Below are positions 1 to 6,026 of a stretch of DNA of 8,979 bases, piece after piece. Each line of letters starts with the position of its first letter. Positions within the stretch are counted from its first letter, which is position 1. The position numbers and the translations under genes are program-made. The stretch spans positions 1 to 8,979 of the forward strand of contig JANQLI010000353.1 of assembly GCA_028280675.1 (NCBI GenBank), read 5' to 3'. The notes under the pieces were generated by a model, which saw only the letters and a list, made by a program, of their open reading frames with translations, was not told the origin of the DNA and ran no database searches. The DNA comes from Alphaproteobacteria bacterium. GTDB taxonomy: Bacteria > Pseudomonadota > Alphaproteobacteria > SMXP01.

Positions 1-10
1 AGGATATGAC

Positions 11-460
11 ATGCGTTCCCTTGATTTTACACCTTATTACCGTTCCAGCGTTGGTTTTGACCGGCTCTTCGATCTGCTCGACAGCCGCACGAACGAAGCC
101 ACCAGCCAAAGTTATCCCCCCTATAATATAGAAAAAACCGCCGAGAATGCCTATCGCATCTCCATTGCTGTCGCCGGCTTTACTGAGGACGAGCTTGAAG
201 TTGAAGTCCATAACCAGACCTTACGCGTGTCAGGAAAGAAAGCGGCATCAAACGATAAAGCAGAATACCTCCATCGCGGCATCGCCACACGTAATTTTGA
301 GCGCCGTTTCGAGCTCGCCGATCATGTGATCGTGTCCGGCGCTGATATTCGCAATGGCTTGCTCAATATCGAACTGACACGTGAAGTGCCGGAAGCGTTG
401 AAACCACGGCGCATTGAGATTTCAGGCAGCGCGCCTAAAGTGCAAACCATCAACGCGTAA
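11..460 (+). CDS. Small heat-shock protein, Hsp20/alpha-crystallin family (IbpA-like)
   Basis: ATP-independent holdase chaperone of the cytoplasm; family members bind unfolding proteins in large oligomers and hand them to DnaK/ClpB. The 149-aa product has the normal length. A short N-terminal arm (about 1-36) is followed by the alpha-crystallin domain (about 38-130), with the AYRISIAVAGF strand at 47-57, LHRGIATRNFERRF at 87-100, and the conserved A-x-x-x-x-G-L-L turn at 111-118. A C-terminal I-x-I anchor (IEI, 135-137) follows. LHRGIATR and the EVPEALKPRRIEI tail are typical of the alphaproteobacterial/rhizobial class A proteins. The start is supported by an AGGA box (positions 1-4) just upstream. 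Such genes are often controlled by a ROSE RNA thermometer, but only 10 bases of leader are in the window, so this cannot be judged. An intrinsic terminator follows, so it is probably the last gene of its transcript. Confidence 0.95.
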   Translation: MRSLDFTPYYRSSVGFDRLFDLLDSRTNEATSQSYPPYNIEKTAENAYRISIAVAGFTEDELEVEVHNQTLRVSGKKAASNDKAEYLHRGIATRNFERRFELADHVIVSGADIRNGLLNIELTREVPEALKPRRIEISGSAPKVQTINA

Positions 461-482
461 AACGAAAGCTCCCTCATCCCCC

Positions 483-523
483 AAAGCTGGGTGCATCTTC
501 CCCTGAGATGCGCCCAGTTTTTT
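483..523 (+). terminator. Rho-independent terminator of the hsp20 gene
   Basis: A 12-bp stem (CTGGGTGCATCT at 487-498 against AGATGCGCCCAG at 506-517, with one G-U pair) encloses a 7-nt loop. It is followed directly by six T residues (518-523) and preceded by an A-rich flank that extends the stem. It lies 22 bases after the hsp20 stop codon, which is the expected place and direction. Confidence 0.9.
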
Positions 524-556
524 ATGCTCACTGAGAGTGTTCTTGTTTCATCCATA

Positions 557-632
557 CATGTCCGCTTTTGCACAAGAGCTGACATGTCCTATGAGTTGTG
601 CTAGTGTCAGTTAATAGCCAAACGCGGACATT
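557..632 (-). repeat. Degenerate double-hairpin dispersed repeat, left copy
   Basis: A 76-nt element which, read on the minus strand, begins AATGTCCGC and ends AAAAGCGGACATG. Its outer hairpin at 556-587 is a near-perfect palindrome (ACATGTC against GACATGT, then one mismatch and further pairing towards the loop). Its other end (GCGGACATT, 624-632) is an eroded half-palindrome. Palindromes built on GTCCGCTTT...AAAGCGGAC are widespread in alphaproteobacterial intergenic regions and give spurious short ORFs such as NVRFGPKADI and MSALPPKAD-like peptides. The matching element at 1286-1362 lies in the opposite orientation. Family assignment is by motif only. Confidence 0.7.
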
Positions 633-665
633 GTTAGCTTCATTCTTAAGATTGTCATTCTTCAA

Positions 666-953
666 ATGCAGATGTTCTCTCGAAACCTTCTAATCCTATT
701 TATCCACGCACTATTTGTCTCGTTGATCTTATGCCTTGGTATACTTGGGATAGCGCGACTGATAAATGGTCAAATTGGTTGGGATGCTGAACATAGTTTG
801 TTATTCGTAGCGATCCTCATAGCATTTTATGGTGGTGGATCATGGCTGAAATACATTTACTCACTTTACAATATAACGAAGAAAAAACATTGCTATTGGC
901 AAGAAGCTATCAGCTCAATCGGTCGGATACGGCTTAAGTTGTGGCCTAGTTAA
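666..953 (+). CDS. Small hypothetical membrane protein (two TM segments)
   Basis: I do not recognise this 95-aa protein. It has two hydrophobic segments, about residues 8-30 and 44-61, separated by a short polar loop (RLINGQIGWDAEHS). The C-terminal tail is basic (KKKHC, then RIRLK). The charge pattern suggests both ends are cytoplasmic with a small periplasmic loop. A GGG turn (56-58) interrupts the second segment. Codon use and base composition are AT-rich, unlike the neighbouring genes. No good Shine-Dalgarno sequence precedes the ATG at 666; a second ATG lies two codons in. It has the same topology as the 85-aa protein 72 bases downstream, and the two may form one transcript. It could be a lineage-specific membrane protein or a decayed remnant. 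Confidence 0.5.
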   Translation: MQMFSRNLLILFIHALFVSLILCLGILGIARLINGQIGWDAEHSLLFVAILIAFYGGGSWLKYIYSLYNITKKKHCYWQEAISSIGRIRLKLWPS

Positions 954-1025
954 TATTATGTGATGTATGCATGAGTATGCAGCGGAAACTATTTTAAATG
1001 GTCATAAATTGGGGCTTTTAAAGTA

Positions 1026-1283
1026 ATGGAAGATATTCCAATTAAGAAGATATACTTATATGCATTTGTCATTGGTAATGTCATTTTCTTAATCTGCATC
1101 CCCACAGCTTTACTCGGCAAATATTTAGATGGGGACCTACCCGATAATTTTCCCAATAACATTATTCAGAATATAGACAATCCCATCATTTATGGCGGGT
1201 TCTTAATTGCTTACTTTATGGCAATCGTGCCTTTTCTATTTTTAGCTGGGATTGAGCACTTTCAGAGAAGAAAGAAAAGCTAA
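1026..1283 (+). CDS. Small hypothetical membrane protein (two TM segments)
   Basis: An unrecognised 85-aa protein with two strongly hydrophobic segments, about residues 9-31 and 54-75. The connecting loop of about 22 residues is acidic and Asn-rich (DGDLPDNFPNN). The C-terminus is basic (HFQRRKKS), again predicting both ends inside. Only a weak purine stretch (AAAG) precedes the ATG. Base composition is AT-rich like the upstream 95-aa ORF, with the same orientation and the same two-helix plan; residue identity between the two is not obvious by eye. The stop codon abuts the right-hand dispersed repeat. Clear helices with a basic tail favour a real gene over chance, but no function can be assigned. 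Confidence 0.55.
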   Translation: MEDIPIKKIYLYAFVIGNVIFLICIPTALLGKYLDGDLPDNFPNNIIQNIDNPIIYGGFLIAYFMAIVPFLFLAGIEHFQRRKKS

Positions 1284-1285
1284 TC

Positions 1286-1362
1286 AATGTCCGCTTTGGG
1301 TCAGAAGCGGAAGTGATTGGCCCCTCAACATCATGTCTGTTTTTGGAAGAAAAGCGGACATG
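1286..1362 (+). repeat. Degenerate double-hairpin dispersed repeat, right copy
   Basis: A 77-nt element with two stem-loops. The first pairs TCCGCTT (1290-1296) with AAGCGGA (1305-1311) around an 8-nt loop. The second (1332-1362) is a 13-bp stem with two G-U pairs and a 5-nt loop, opening CATGTC and closing GACATG. It starts AATGTCCGC and ends AAAAGCGGACATG, exactly as the left copy does when read on the other strand. The internal break falls at the same offset (46 nt) in both copies. Neither hairpin is followed by a T-run on either strand, so this is not an obvious intrinsic terminator. Confidence 0.75.
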
Positions 1363-1384
1363 CATATGCCCTTGACGCATCCAC

Positions 1385-2698
1385 TTAACTCGCCAGCAAG
1401 TGAATATCCGCCGCGTTATCAAACGTCGCTTCACGTAAGGCAGAATGCTCACACTGCAAGCCTTCCATGACGGCAGAGCCAAAATGCGTGCCAGATAATT
1501 GTGCATGGCGGAAATCGGTATAGCGCAGATCCGCACCTTCAAACCGCGCGCGATCCATATTCGCCCCAACAAAAGTCGCATAGGCCGCATGCGCCTTCTC
1601 AAAATTTGTCATCACACACTGACCATTTTCAAGTACAAGCGGACTGAAATTGGCGTGCCGGAAATCAGCCCGTTCTAGACGCGCGCCTGTAAACTGAGCG
1701 CCACGCAAATCAGCATCACGAAACGTCGCGTAACGTAGATCAGCACCACGGAAGTTTGCGCCTTGCAATTCCGCGCCTGTCATATCGAGACCCACCACAT
1801 TGGCCGACGCCGCAGAGAGCGCAGTGAGTTTCGCCCCAGCCAAAGATCGCAAAGACCGCAAATCGCAGCCGGTGAAATCCACTGGCGCTCCTTCACCACC
1901 GCCGCTTTGCATCCATCTTTCATGGGCGGCAAGCAACTCTTCGATAGGTTCTTCAAACGCATCCCATACATGGCCCGCTGGGCGATCGTTAATGGCGTGC
2001 TCAAAGTTGGCTTTATCTTTGACAGTGTTTGTCAGATTGCAATCCATCAACACAGCGTGCTCAAAAGAACTATGTGTTAAATTAGAATCTCGAAAACTGG
2101 CATGACGGCAATCCGTATGATCAAGCACTGCATCACGAAGATTTGCCCCAATGACTGTCGCATGACGCAAGATTGCATGGGACAAATTACATGTGATCGA
2201 AAACGAATAGGAATGCCGAAACCGCAGCAACCGATCTTCGCGATAAAGAGCAGCGGGAAGATGCGATGATGACTGATCGTGACGCAACAGATGTAATCGC
2301 CCACCAGGTCCGCGCTGCGCGATGGCGCCGTCGCGCAAATCCGCTTGCGTCAAATCCGCCTTGGTGAGATCCGCCCCTTGCATGCACGCCCCGCGCAAAT
2401 TCGCCCCTCGCAAGCGGGCACGTGTCAGGTTTGCCCGGCGCAAATCCGTGCAAAAAAGCTCGGCCCCAGTAAAGTTCGTTCCCTCCAACTGTGCATCGGC
2501 AAGAATAGCCCCACTTAAATTGGCCTGGCTGAGGTTCCGCTCGCGCATATCAAGACCTGTGAGATCACAATAAGAGAGATCGCCGCGCATTCCCTCACGG
2601 CGCCCCGACACCAACCGTTCATGCTTCATGATGATGTCATCCAAAGCAGTCTGGCTTAGCTTTCGAAAGACAATATTTTTGCGATCGCCCGCATACAT
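1385..2698 (-). CDS. Pentapeptide-repeat protein with two repeat blocks
   Basis: A 437-aa protein made mostly of A(D/N)LxG-type pentapeptides, which fold into a right-handed quadrilateral beta-helix. Repeats run from about 40 to 125, from 169 to 236, and from 272 to 430. Residues 128-168 lack clear repeats and are rich in Arg, His and Ser. Each main block is introduced by a similar helical cap: ALDDIIMKHERLVSGRREG (18-36) and PIEELLAAHERWMQSGGGEG (251-270), so the protein looks like two copies of one cap-plus-helix module. There is no signal peptide or membrane segment, so it is probably cytoplasmic. Some pentapeptide proteins (Qnr/MfpA) protect gyrase, but most have no known function and I assign none here. 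The ATG at 2696-2698 has only a weak upstream SD; residue 24 (Met) is an alternative start that would clip the first cap helix. The gene diverges from gloA across 182 bp. Confidence 0.9.
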   Translation of the reverse strand: MYAGDRKNIVFRKLSQTALDDIIMKHERLVSGRREGMRGDLSYCDLTGLDMRERNLSQANLSGAILADAQLEGTNFTGAELFCTDLRRANLTRARLRGANLRGACMQGADLTKADLTQADLRDGAIAQRGPGGRLHLLRHDQSSSHLPAALYREDRLLRFRHSYSFSITCNLSHAILRHATVIGANLRDAVLDHTDCRHASFRDSNLTHSSFEHAVLMDCNLTNTVKDKANFEHAINDRPAGHVWDAFEEPIEELLAAHERWMQSGGGEGAPVDFTGCDLRSLRSLAGAKLTALSAASANVVGLDMTGAELQGANFRGADLRYATFRDADLRGAQFTGARLERADFRHANFSPLVLENGQCVMTNFEKAHAAYATFVGANMDRARFEGADLRYTDFRHAQLSGTHFGSAVMEGLQCEHSALREATFDNAADIHLLAS

Positions 2699-2795
2699 GA
2701 CGTGAACTCAGAACATCTCATCTTGTGACATAGGTGACATTAACCTTATCAAGACGAGAGCTAAGATCTGTTTAACGTGATGCAACACTGAAAGG

Positions 2796-2837
2796 CAGAG
2801 CCCCCTAGGCAGCGCTCATTTCGTGGGGTAGGCTCTG
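2796..2837 (+). promoter_or_regulatory. Interrupted hairpin in the pentapeptide/gloA divergent region
   Basis: CAGAGCC (2796-2802) pairs perfectly with GGCTCTG (2831-2837). CCC (2803-2805) can continue the stem with GGG (2826-2828) if TA (2829-2830) bulges out. The loop of about 20 nt contains AGCGCT, which is itself a palindrome. It ends 43 bases before gloA. There is no T-run after it on either strand, which argues against a terminator. It could be a leader structure or operator, or it may be coincidental. The rest of the 182-bp gap shows only a direct repeat of GTGACAT (2725-2731 and 2734-2740). Confidence 0.3.
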
Positions 2838-2880
2838 GTAAATCTTAATATGGCTTAACGATTATGAGCAAAGTGCACGG

Positions 2881-3300
2881 ATGAAGTATCTACACACCAT
2901 GGTCCGGGTCAGTGACCTTGATGAATCCCTCGACTTTTATTGCAATAAACTGGGCCTGGTTGAGCTCCGGCGCATGGAAAATGACGCTGGGCGCTATACT
3001 CTCGTCTTCCTGGCCGCCCCTGGCGATGAAGAGGCGATGATCGAGCTGACCTATAATTGGGACCCGGAAGAGTATGGTGAGGGTCGCAATTTTGGCCATC
3101 TCGCGTATGAGGTGGACGATATTTATGCTCTTTGCCAACGCCTCATGGATATGGGCGTCACCATCAATCGTCCGCCGCGCGAAGGACATATGGCCTTCGT
3201 TCGGTCACCTGATAATATCTCAATTGAATTTCTGCAGAAAAATGGCCCTTTACCCAAGCAGGAACCTTGGGTATCCATGCCCAATGTGGGGCATTGGTAA
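2881..3300 (+). CDS. gloA: Glyoxalase I (lactoylglutathione lyase)
   Basis: Converts the hemithioacetal of methylglyoxal and glutathione to S-lactoylglutathione, the first step of the cytoplasmic glyoxalase detoxification route. At 139 aa it is the short bacterial form, built of two beta-alpha-beta-beta-beta (VOC) modules. The four metal ligands expected from the E. coli enzyme are visible: His5 (YLHTM), Glu55 (MIELTYNW), His73 (FGHLAYEV) and Glu116 (ISIEFLQ). The short form with these ligands usually uses Ni(II). DLDESLDFYCNKLGL (12-26) and FVRSPDNISIEFLQ (106-119) are hallmark stretches. The start is fixed by His5 being a ligand. The SD is weak (GCACGG). A six-codon ORF (ATG at 2864) ends on a TGA overlapping the gloA ATG. 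A glycosyltransferase gene follows 32 bp downstream and is probably co-transcribed. Confidence 0.95.
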   Translation: MKYLHTMVRVSDLDESLDFYCNKLGLVELRRMENDAGRYTLVFLAAPGDEEAMIELTYNWDPEEYGEGRNFGHLAYEVDDIYALCQRLMDMGVTINRPPREGHMAFVRSPDNISIEFLQKNGPLPKQEPWVSMPNVGHW

Positions 3301-3332
3301 ATCGCCCTGAAGAATAAAGGGCCGAGACTCCC

Positions 3333-4367
3333 ATGAAAGTGATGCATGTGATGGCTGGCGCCACCCAAGGCGGCGCAGAGAATATCTTCCTCGAATGTGC
3401 GCTTGCCTTAGCCGACGCTCCCATAGAGCAAGCGGTCGTGACGCGGCCTGAAAACACCTTCCGCATCAAAAGTCTTGAAGACAAAGGCATCAAAGTCGCC
3501 ACAGCATCTTTTAACAAGCTGCTCAAAGGCCCGACAAAACGCGTCATTGCCCAAATGGTGGCAGAATTTCAACCAGACATTATTCAATATTGGATGGGCC
3601 GCGCAGGGATCTTCGCTGTAGAAGGTGATCACGTGAATGTGGCGTGGTATGGCGGCTATTATAAACGCGAACGCTTTACCAAATGCGATTACCACGTCGG
3701 CCTGACCCAGGATCTTTACGATCACATCGTTGCCCAAGGGGTGCCACAAGAGCGCGCGAAAATTATCTATACCTATGCTGAGTTTCCTGACGCCGACCCA
3801 ACGCCGCGCGCAAGCCTTGATACACCCGAGGATGTACCATTGCTTCTTTCCCTTGCGCGCTTACACAAGAAAAAAGCCATCGACATCTTGCTTGAGTCTT
3901 TATTGCAAGTGCCGGAAGCATATTTGTGGATTGCCGGGGAAGGCCCGATTGAAGCAGAACTCAAACAACAATGCACCGATCTCGGACTTGACAACCGGGT
4001 GCGCTTTCTTGGCTGGCGCAATGATAGAGGGTCGCTCCTCGCCGCCGCAGATATTTGCGTGTTCCCCTCCCGTTATGAACCTTTTGGCACTGTGACCGTG
4101 GATGCTTGGGCGGCCAAAACCCCGCTTGTCGCCGCCAAAGCCGCAGGCCCGAAAGCGTACGTCACCCATGACCATGACGGGCTGTTGGTTGAAATTGACG
4201 ATGTGCAAGGACTGGCCGATGCGATCAACCGGGTGATTCATGAAGACGGGTTGGCCGAGAAACTTATTGCCGGGGGTACGCAAACCTATGAAGGAAAATT
4301 CACCAAACAAGTGTACATCCGCGACTCGCTGGACTTTTACAAAAAAATTCTGAGCGAAAAATCTTAA
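3333..4367 (+). CDS. Glycosyltransferase, GT4-like (GT-B fold)
   Basis: Predicted retaining glycosyltransferase of 344 aa that uses a nucleotide-sugar donor; acceptor unknown. The N-terminal Rossmann domain (about 1-165) opens MKVMHVMAGATQGGAEN, with the glycine loop at 13-14. The C-terminal donor domain (about 168-340) holds LLSLARLHKKKAID (171-184), LWIAGEGP (198-205), VRFLGWRND (223-231) and FPSRYEPFGTVTVDAW (244-259). The family E-x7-E motif appears as Glu249-x7-Asp257, a conservative change at the second acid. There is no signal peptide, so it is cytoplasmic or membrane-associated. The gene lies 32 bp after gloA in the same direction; the start follows a purine-rich stretch (GGGCCGAGA). 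Its stop overlaps that of the convergent RibD-like gene. Such enzymes often build lipopolysaccharide core or exopolysaccharide, but nothing here fixes the product. Confidence 0.88.
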   Translation: MKVMHVMAGATQGGAENIFLECALALADAPIEQAVVTRPENTFRIKSLEDKGIKVATASFNKLLKGPTKRVIAQMVAEFQPDIIQYWMGRAGIFAVEGDHVNVAWYGGYYKRERFTKCDYHVGLTQDLYDHIVAQGVPQERAKIIYTYAEFPDADPTPRASLDTPEDVPLLLSLARLHKKKAIDILLESLLQVPEAYLWIAGEGPIEAELKQQCTDLGLDNRVRFLGWRNDRGSLLAAADICVFPSRYEPFGTVTVDAWAAKTPLVAAKAAGPKAYVTHDHDGLLVEIDDVQGLADAINRVIHEDGLAEKLIAGGTQTYEGKFTKQVYIRDSLDFYKKILSEKS

Positions 4368-5233
4368 ACCAAATGCGCTGCTTTGAGGCGCTCCGCCATG
4401 TCGGAATTTTCAGCGACACCGACACGAGTCAGACCCTGCTGCCCTAATGTTGTGAGGAGCGCCTCCATATCCACATGACCGCCTTCGAAAATATCAGCTT
4501 CTAAAATATTGCCAACATAATGCTGCATGGTTTGCACACGGCCAGGGGAGCGGCCGCGCGGGACGATCAACCAAATCGATTCACGGGCAGCTTTTGATTT
4601 CTTTCCCAATGACGCAGGCGTCACCGCAGTATCATCAAGGATGACATACAACGACGCATCTCCTTGCGGCGCAGTTGATGTAAGCCAATAGTCGAGATCC
4701 ATCAAAATGGCGTCAAAAAACGTGGCACCATAAAATAAATCCCCCATGCGCAATTCATCTGGGTCGAGCACATTGATCAAAGGGCGCCCGGTGTCAATAC
4801 GATGGAAAAAGCCCGCATTGACATCGCGCGCTTCCTCCGCGCACACCCCGACATCAATATCAAGGCCTGCGTCTTGGAGATGAGCAATCCCTTGTCCGTT
4901 AACCCGTTCATCCGGATCGTTCAGCGCCACAACAACGCGCGACACACCAGCATCAATTAGCGCATCCGCACAGGGCGGCGTTTCGCCCCAATGATTGCAG
5001 GGTTCAAGCGTTACATAAGCCGTCGCCTCAAAGGCTTGCTCGGCAGCATCTTCTAAGGCGACAACCTCCGCATGCGGACGACCGCCTGGTTGCGTGCACC
5101 CACGGCCCACAACATGACCCTCTTTGACGATTACACAGCCGACAGCCGGATTCGGCCAGACATGGCCGAGATTTGTGCGCGCAAGAGACAACGCCTCTTG
5201 CATAAAGCCAATATCTTCCGGTTTTGACGACAC
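4364..5233 (-). CDS. RibD-like deaminase with truncated, degenerate reductase domain
   Basis: The N-terminal half (1-145) is a clear RibD-type pyrimidine deaminase, the zinc enzyme that deaminates the riboflavin intermediate diaminohydroxyphosphoribosylaminopyrimidine. It has NPAVGCVIV (28-36), PHAEVVAL (53-60, zinc ligand His54 and catalytic Glu56) and EPCNHWGETPPC (77-88, zinc ligands Cys79 and Cys88). The second position after Asn is Trp82, where RibD usually has His or a similar residue. The C-terminal half (about 150-289) is only about 140 aa against roughly 200 in normal RibD. After GRPLINV it lacks the K-x-x-x-S-x-D-G substrate motif and the V-E-G-G loop, so reductase activity is doubtful. 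The start is GTG, with AGGT 10 bases upstream supplied by the last 19-bp repeat. It follows gpmA by 55 bp. Other possibilities are a paralogue of a full RibD encoded elsewhere, or a deaminase with another substrate. Confidence 0.8.
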   Translation of the reverse strand: MSSKPEDIGFMQEALSLARTNLGHVWPNPAVGCVIVKEGHVVGRGCTQPGGRPHAEVVALEDAAEQAFEATAYVTLEPCNHWGETPPCADALIDAGVSRVVVALNDPDERVNGQGIAHLQDAGLDIDVGVCAEEARDVNAGFFHRIDTGRPLINVLDPDELRMGDLFYGATFFDAILMDLDYWLTSTAPQGDASLYVILDDTAVTPASLGKKSKAARESIWLIVPRGRSPGRVQTMQHYVGNILEADIFEGGHVDMEALLTTLGQQGLTRVGVAENSDMAERLKAAHLV

Positions 5234-5244
5234 GTAATCACATA

Positions 5245-5301
5245 CCTGAATTAAAGTGACGGCCCTGAATTAAAGTGACGGCCCTGAATTAAAGTGACGG
5301 C
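5245..5301. repeat. Three perfect tandem copies of a 19-bp unit
   Basis: The unit CCTGAATTAAAGTGACGGC occurs three times without a mismatch, at 5245, 5264 and 5283. Read on the minus strand, the copy nearest gpmA contains that gene's last codons and its TAA stop, so the array looks like a duplication of the gpmA 3' end into the gap before the RibD-like gene. The last copy supplies the AGG that serves as that gene's likely ribosome binding site. Perfect identity suggests a recent origin by strand slippage, and copy number may vary. Confidence 0.95.
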
Positions 5302-6008
5302 AGGTCGGCGGCGCGGTCCGCATTCAAATAACGGCACGCAGTGACATTCCACGCCGCATCAAAATCAAACAGAAGCGGGTTACCTGTGGGAATTTCAAGA
5401 CCCATAATATCATCGTCTGAAATCTTGAGTAGGTGTTTCGCCAACGCGCGCAAGGAATTACCATGCGCCGCAATGATTAAGTTCTGATCTTGTTTCAGCA
5501 CAGGCAAAATTGTTTGATCCCAATAGGGCAGCACGCGATCTAAGGTTGTTTTCAGCGATTCCGTTCCTGGCACATACGCTGCATCTAGCTTCGCATAACG
5601 GGGATCATGCTTTGGGTGGCGTTCATCATTTTCGTCTAAGGCAGGTGGTGGAATATCAAACGACCGGCGCCAAATATGCACTTGGTCCTTGCCATGTTTT
5701 TCAGCGGTTTCAGCTTTGTTGAGACCTTGCAGCGCGCCATAGTGCCTTTCATTCAGCTCCCATGCCGTTGTCTGGGGAATCCACATCCGGTCCATCTCTT
5801 CCAATGCAATCCAAAGCGTACGGATCGCGCGCGTCAGCACGGACGTATAGGCTGCATCAAAGATGATGCCAGTCTCTTTAATCAACTGCCCGGACGATTT
5901 TGCTTCCGCCCGGCCTTGTTCCGTCAGATCGACATCGGTCCAACCGGTAAAACGGTTTTCCAAATTCCATTGGCTTTGCCCATGACGGACCATGACAAGA
6001 TGAGTCAT
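5289..6008 (-). CDS. gpmA: 2,3-bisphosphoglycerate-dependent phosphoglycerate mutase
   Basis: Interconverts 3- and 2-phosphoglycerate in glycolysis and gluconeogenesis, in the cytoplasm. At 239 aa it has the usual length for a dPGM. The opening LVMVRHGQSQWN carries the phosphorylated His9 in the RHG motif. Arg60 and Arg63 (TRAIRT), Glu87 in ELNERHYGALQG (84-95) and His182 in AAHGNSLRAL (180-189) complete the active site. The RHPKHDPRY and PGTESL segments are typical of this branch, as opposed to the generic histidine phosphatases. The start is supported by AAGGA about 10 bases upstream. It lies 18 bp after the inositol-monophosphatase-family gene and is probably co-transcribed with it. Its final codons and stop lie in the first unit of the 19-bp tandem array. 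Confidence 0.97.
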   Translation of the reverse strand: MTHLVMVRHGQSQWNLENRFTGWTDVDLTEQGRAEAKSSGQLIKETGIIFDAAYTSVLTRAIRTLWIALEEMDRMWIPQTTAWELNERHYGALQGLNKAETAEKHGKDQVHIWRRSFDIPPPALDENDERHPKHDPRYAKLDAAYVPGTESLKTTLDRVLPYWDQTILPVLKQDQNLIIAAHGNSLRALAKHLLKISDDDIMGLEIPTGNPLLFDFDAAWNVTACRYLNADRAADLPSL

Positions 6009-6026
6009 TCGTAACTGTTCCTTACT

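Larger units (their letters stand above)
633..1285. other. AT-rich island bracketed by inverted repeats
   Basis: Between the two dispersed repeats the base composition drops visibly, by eye to roughly 33-40% GC, against more than 50% in the neighbouring genes. The stretch carries two small membrane-protein ORFs and little else. No transposase, integrase, target-site duplication or tRNA edge is visible, so acquisition by transfer is an inference from composition and the bracketing repeats alone. Confidence 0.5.

Noticed and set aside
322..585. Minus-strand 87-aa ORF over the end of hsp20 and the left repeat
   Set aside because: It overlaps hsp20 and the terminator on the opposite strand, and its N-terminus (MSALVQKRT) is the kind of spurious peptide encoded by the dispersed repeat.
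1332..1362. Terminator for the pentapeptide gene
   Set aside because: The hairpin is strong but no T-run follows it on the minus strand, and it belongs to the repeat element.
1216..1602. Minus-strand 128-aa ORF
   Set aside because: It is out of frame with the pentapeptide gene and runs through the right-hand repeat; the SASDPKRTLIS stretch is repeat-derived, with no coherent domain.
2187..2304. Possible frameshift in the pentapeptide gene, since the repeat pattern is lost at residues 128-168
   Set aside because: The other two minus-strand frames here do not restore pentapeptides, and the main frame stays open through the segment, so an insertion or diverged coils is simpler.
5676..6014. Plus-strand 112-aa ORF antisense to gpmA
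   Set aside because: It is a shadow of the well-supported gpmA reading frame, with no recognisable motif.
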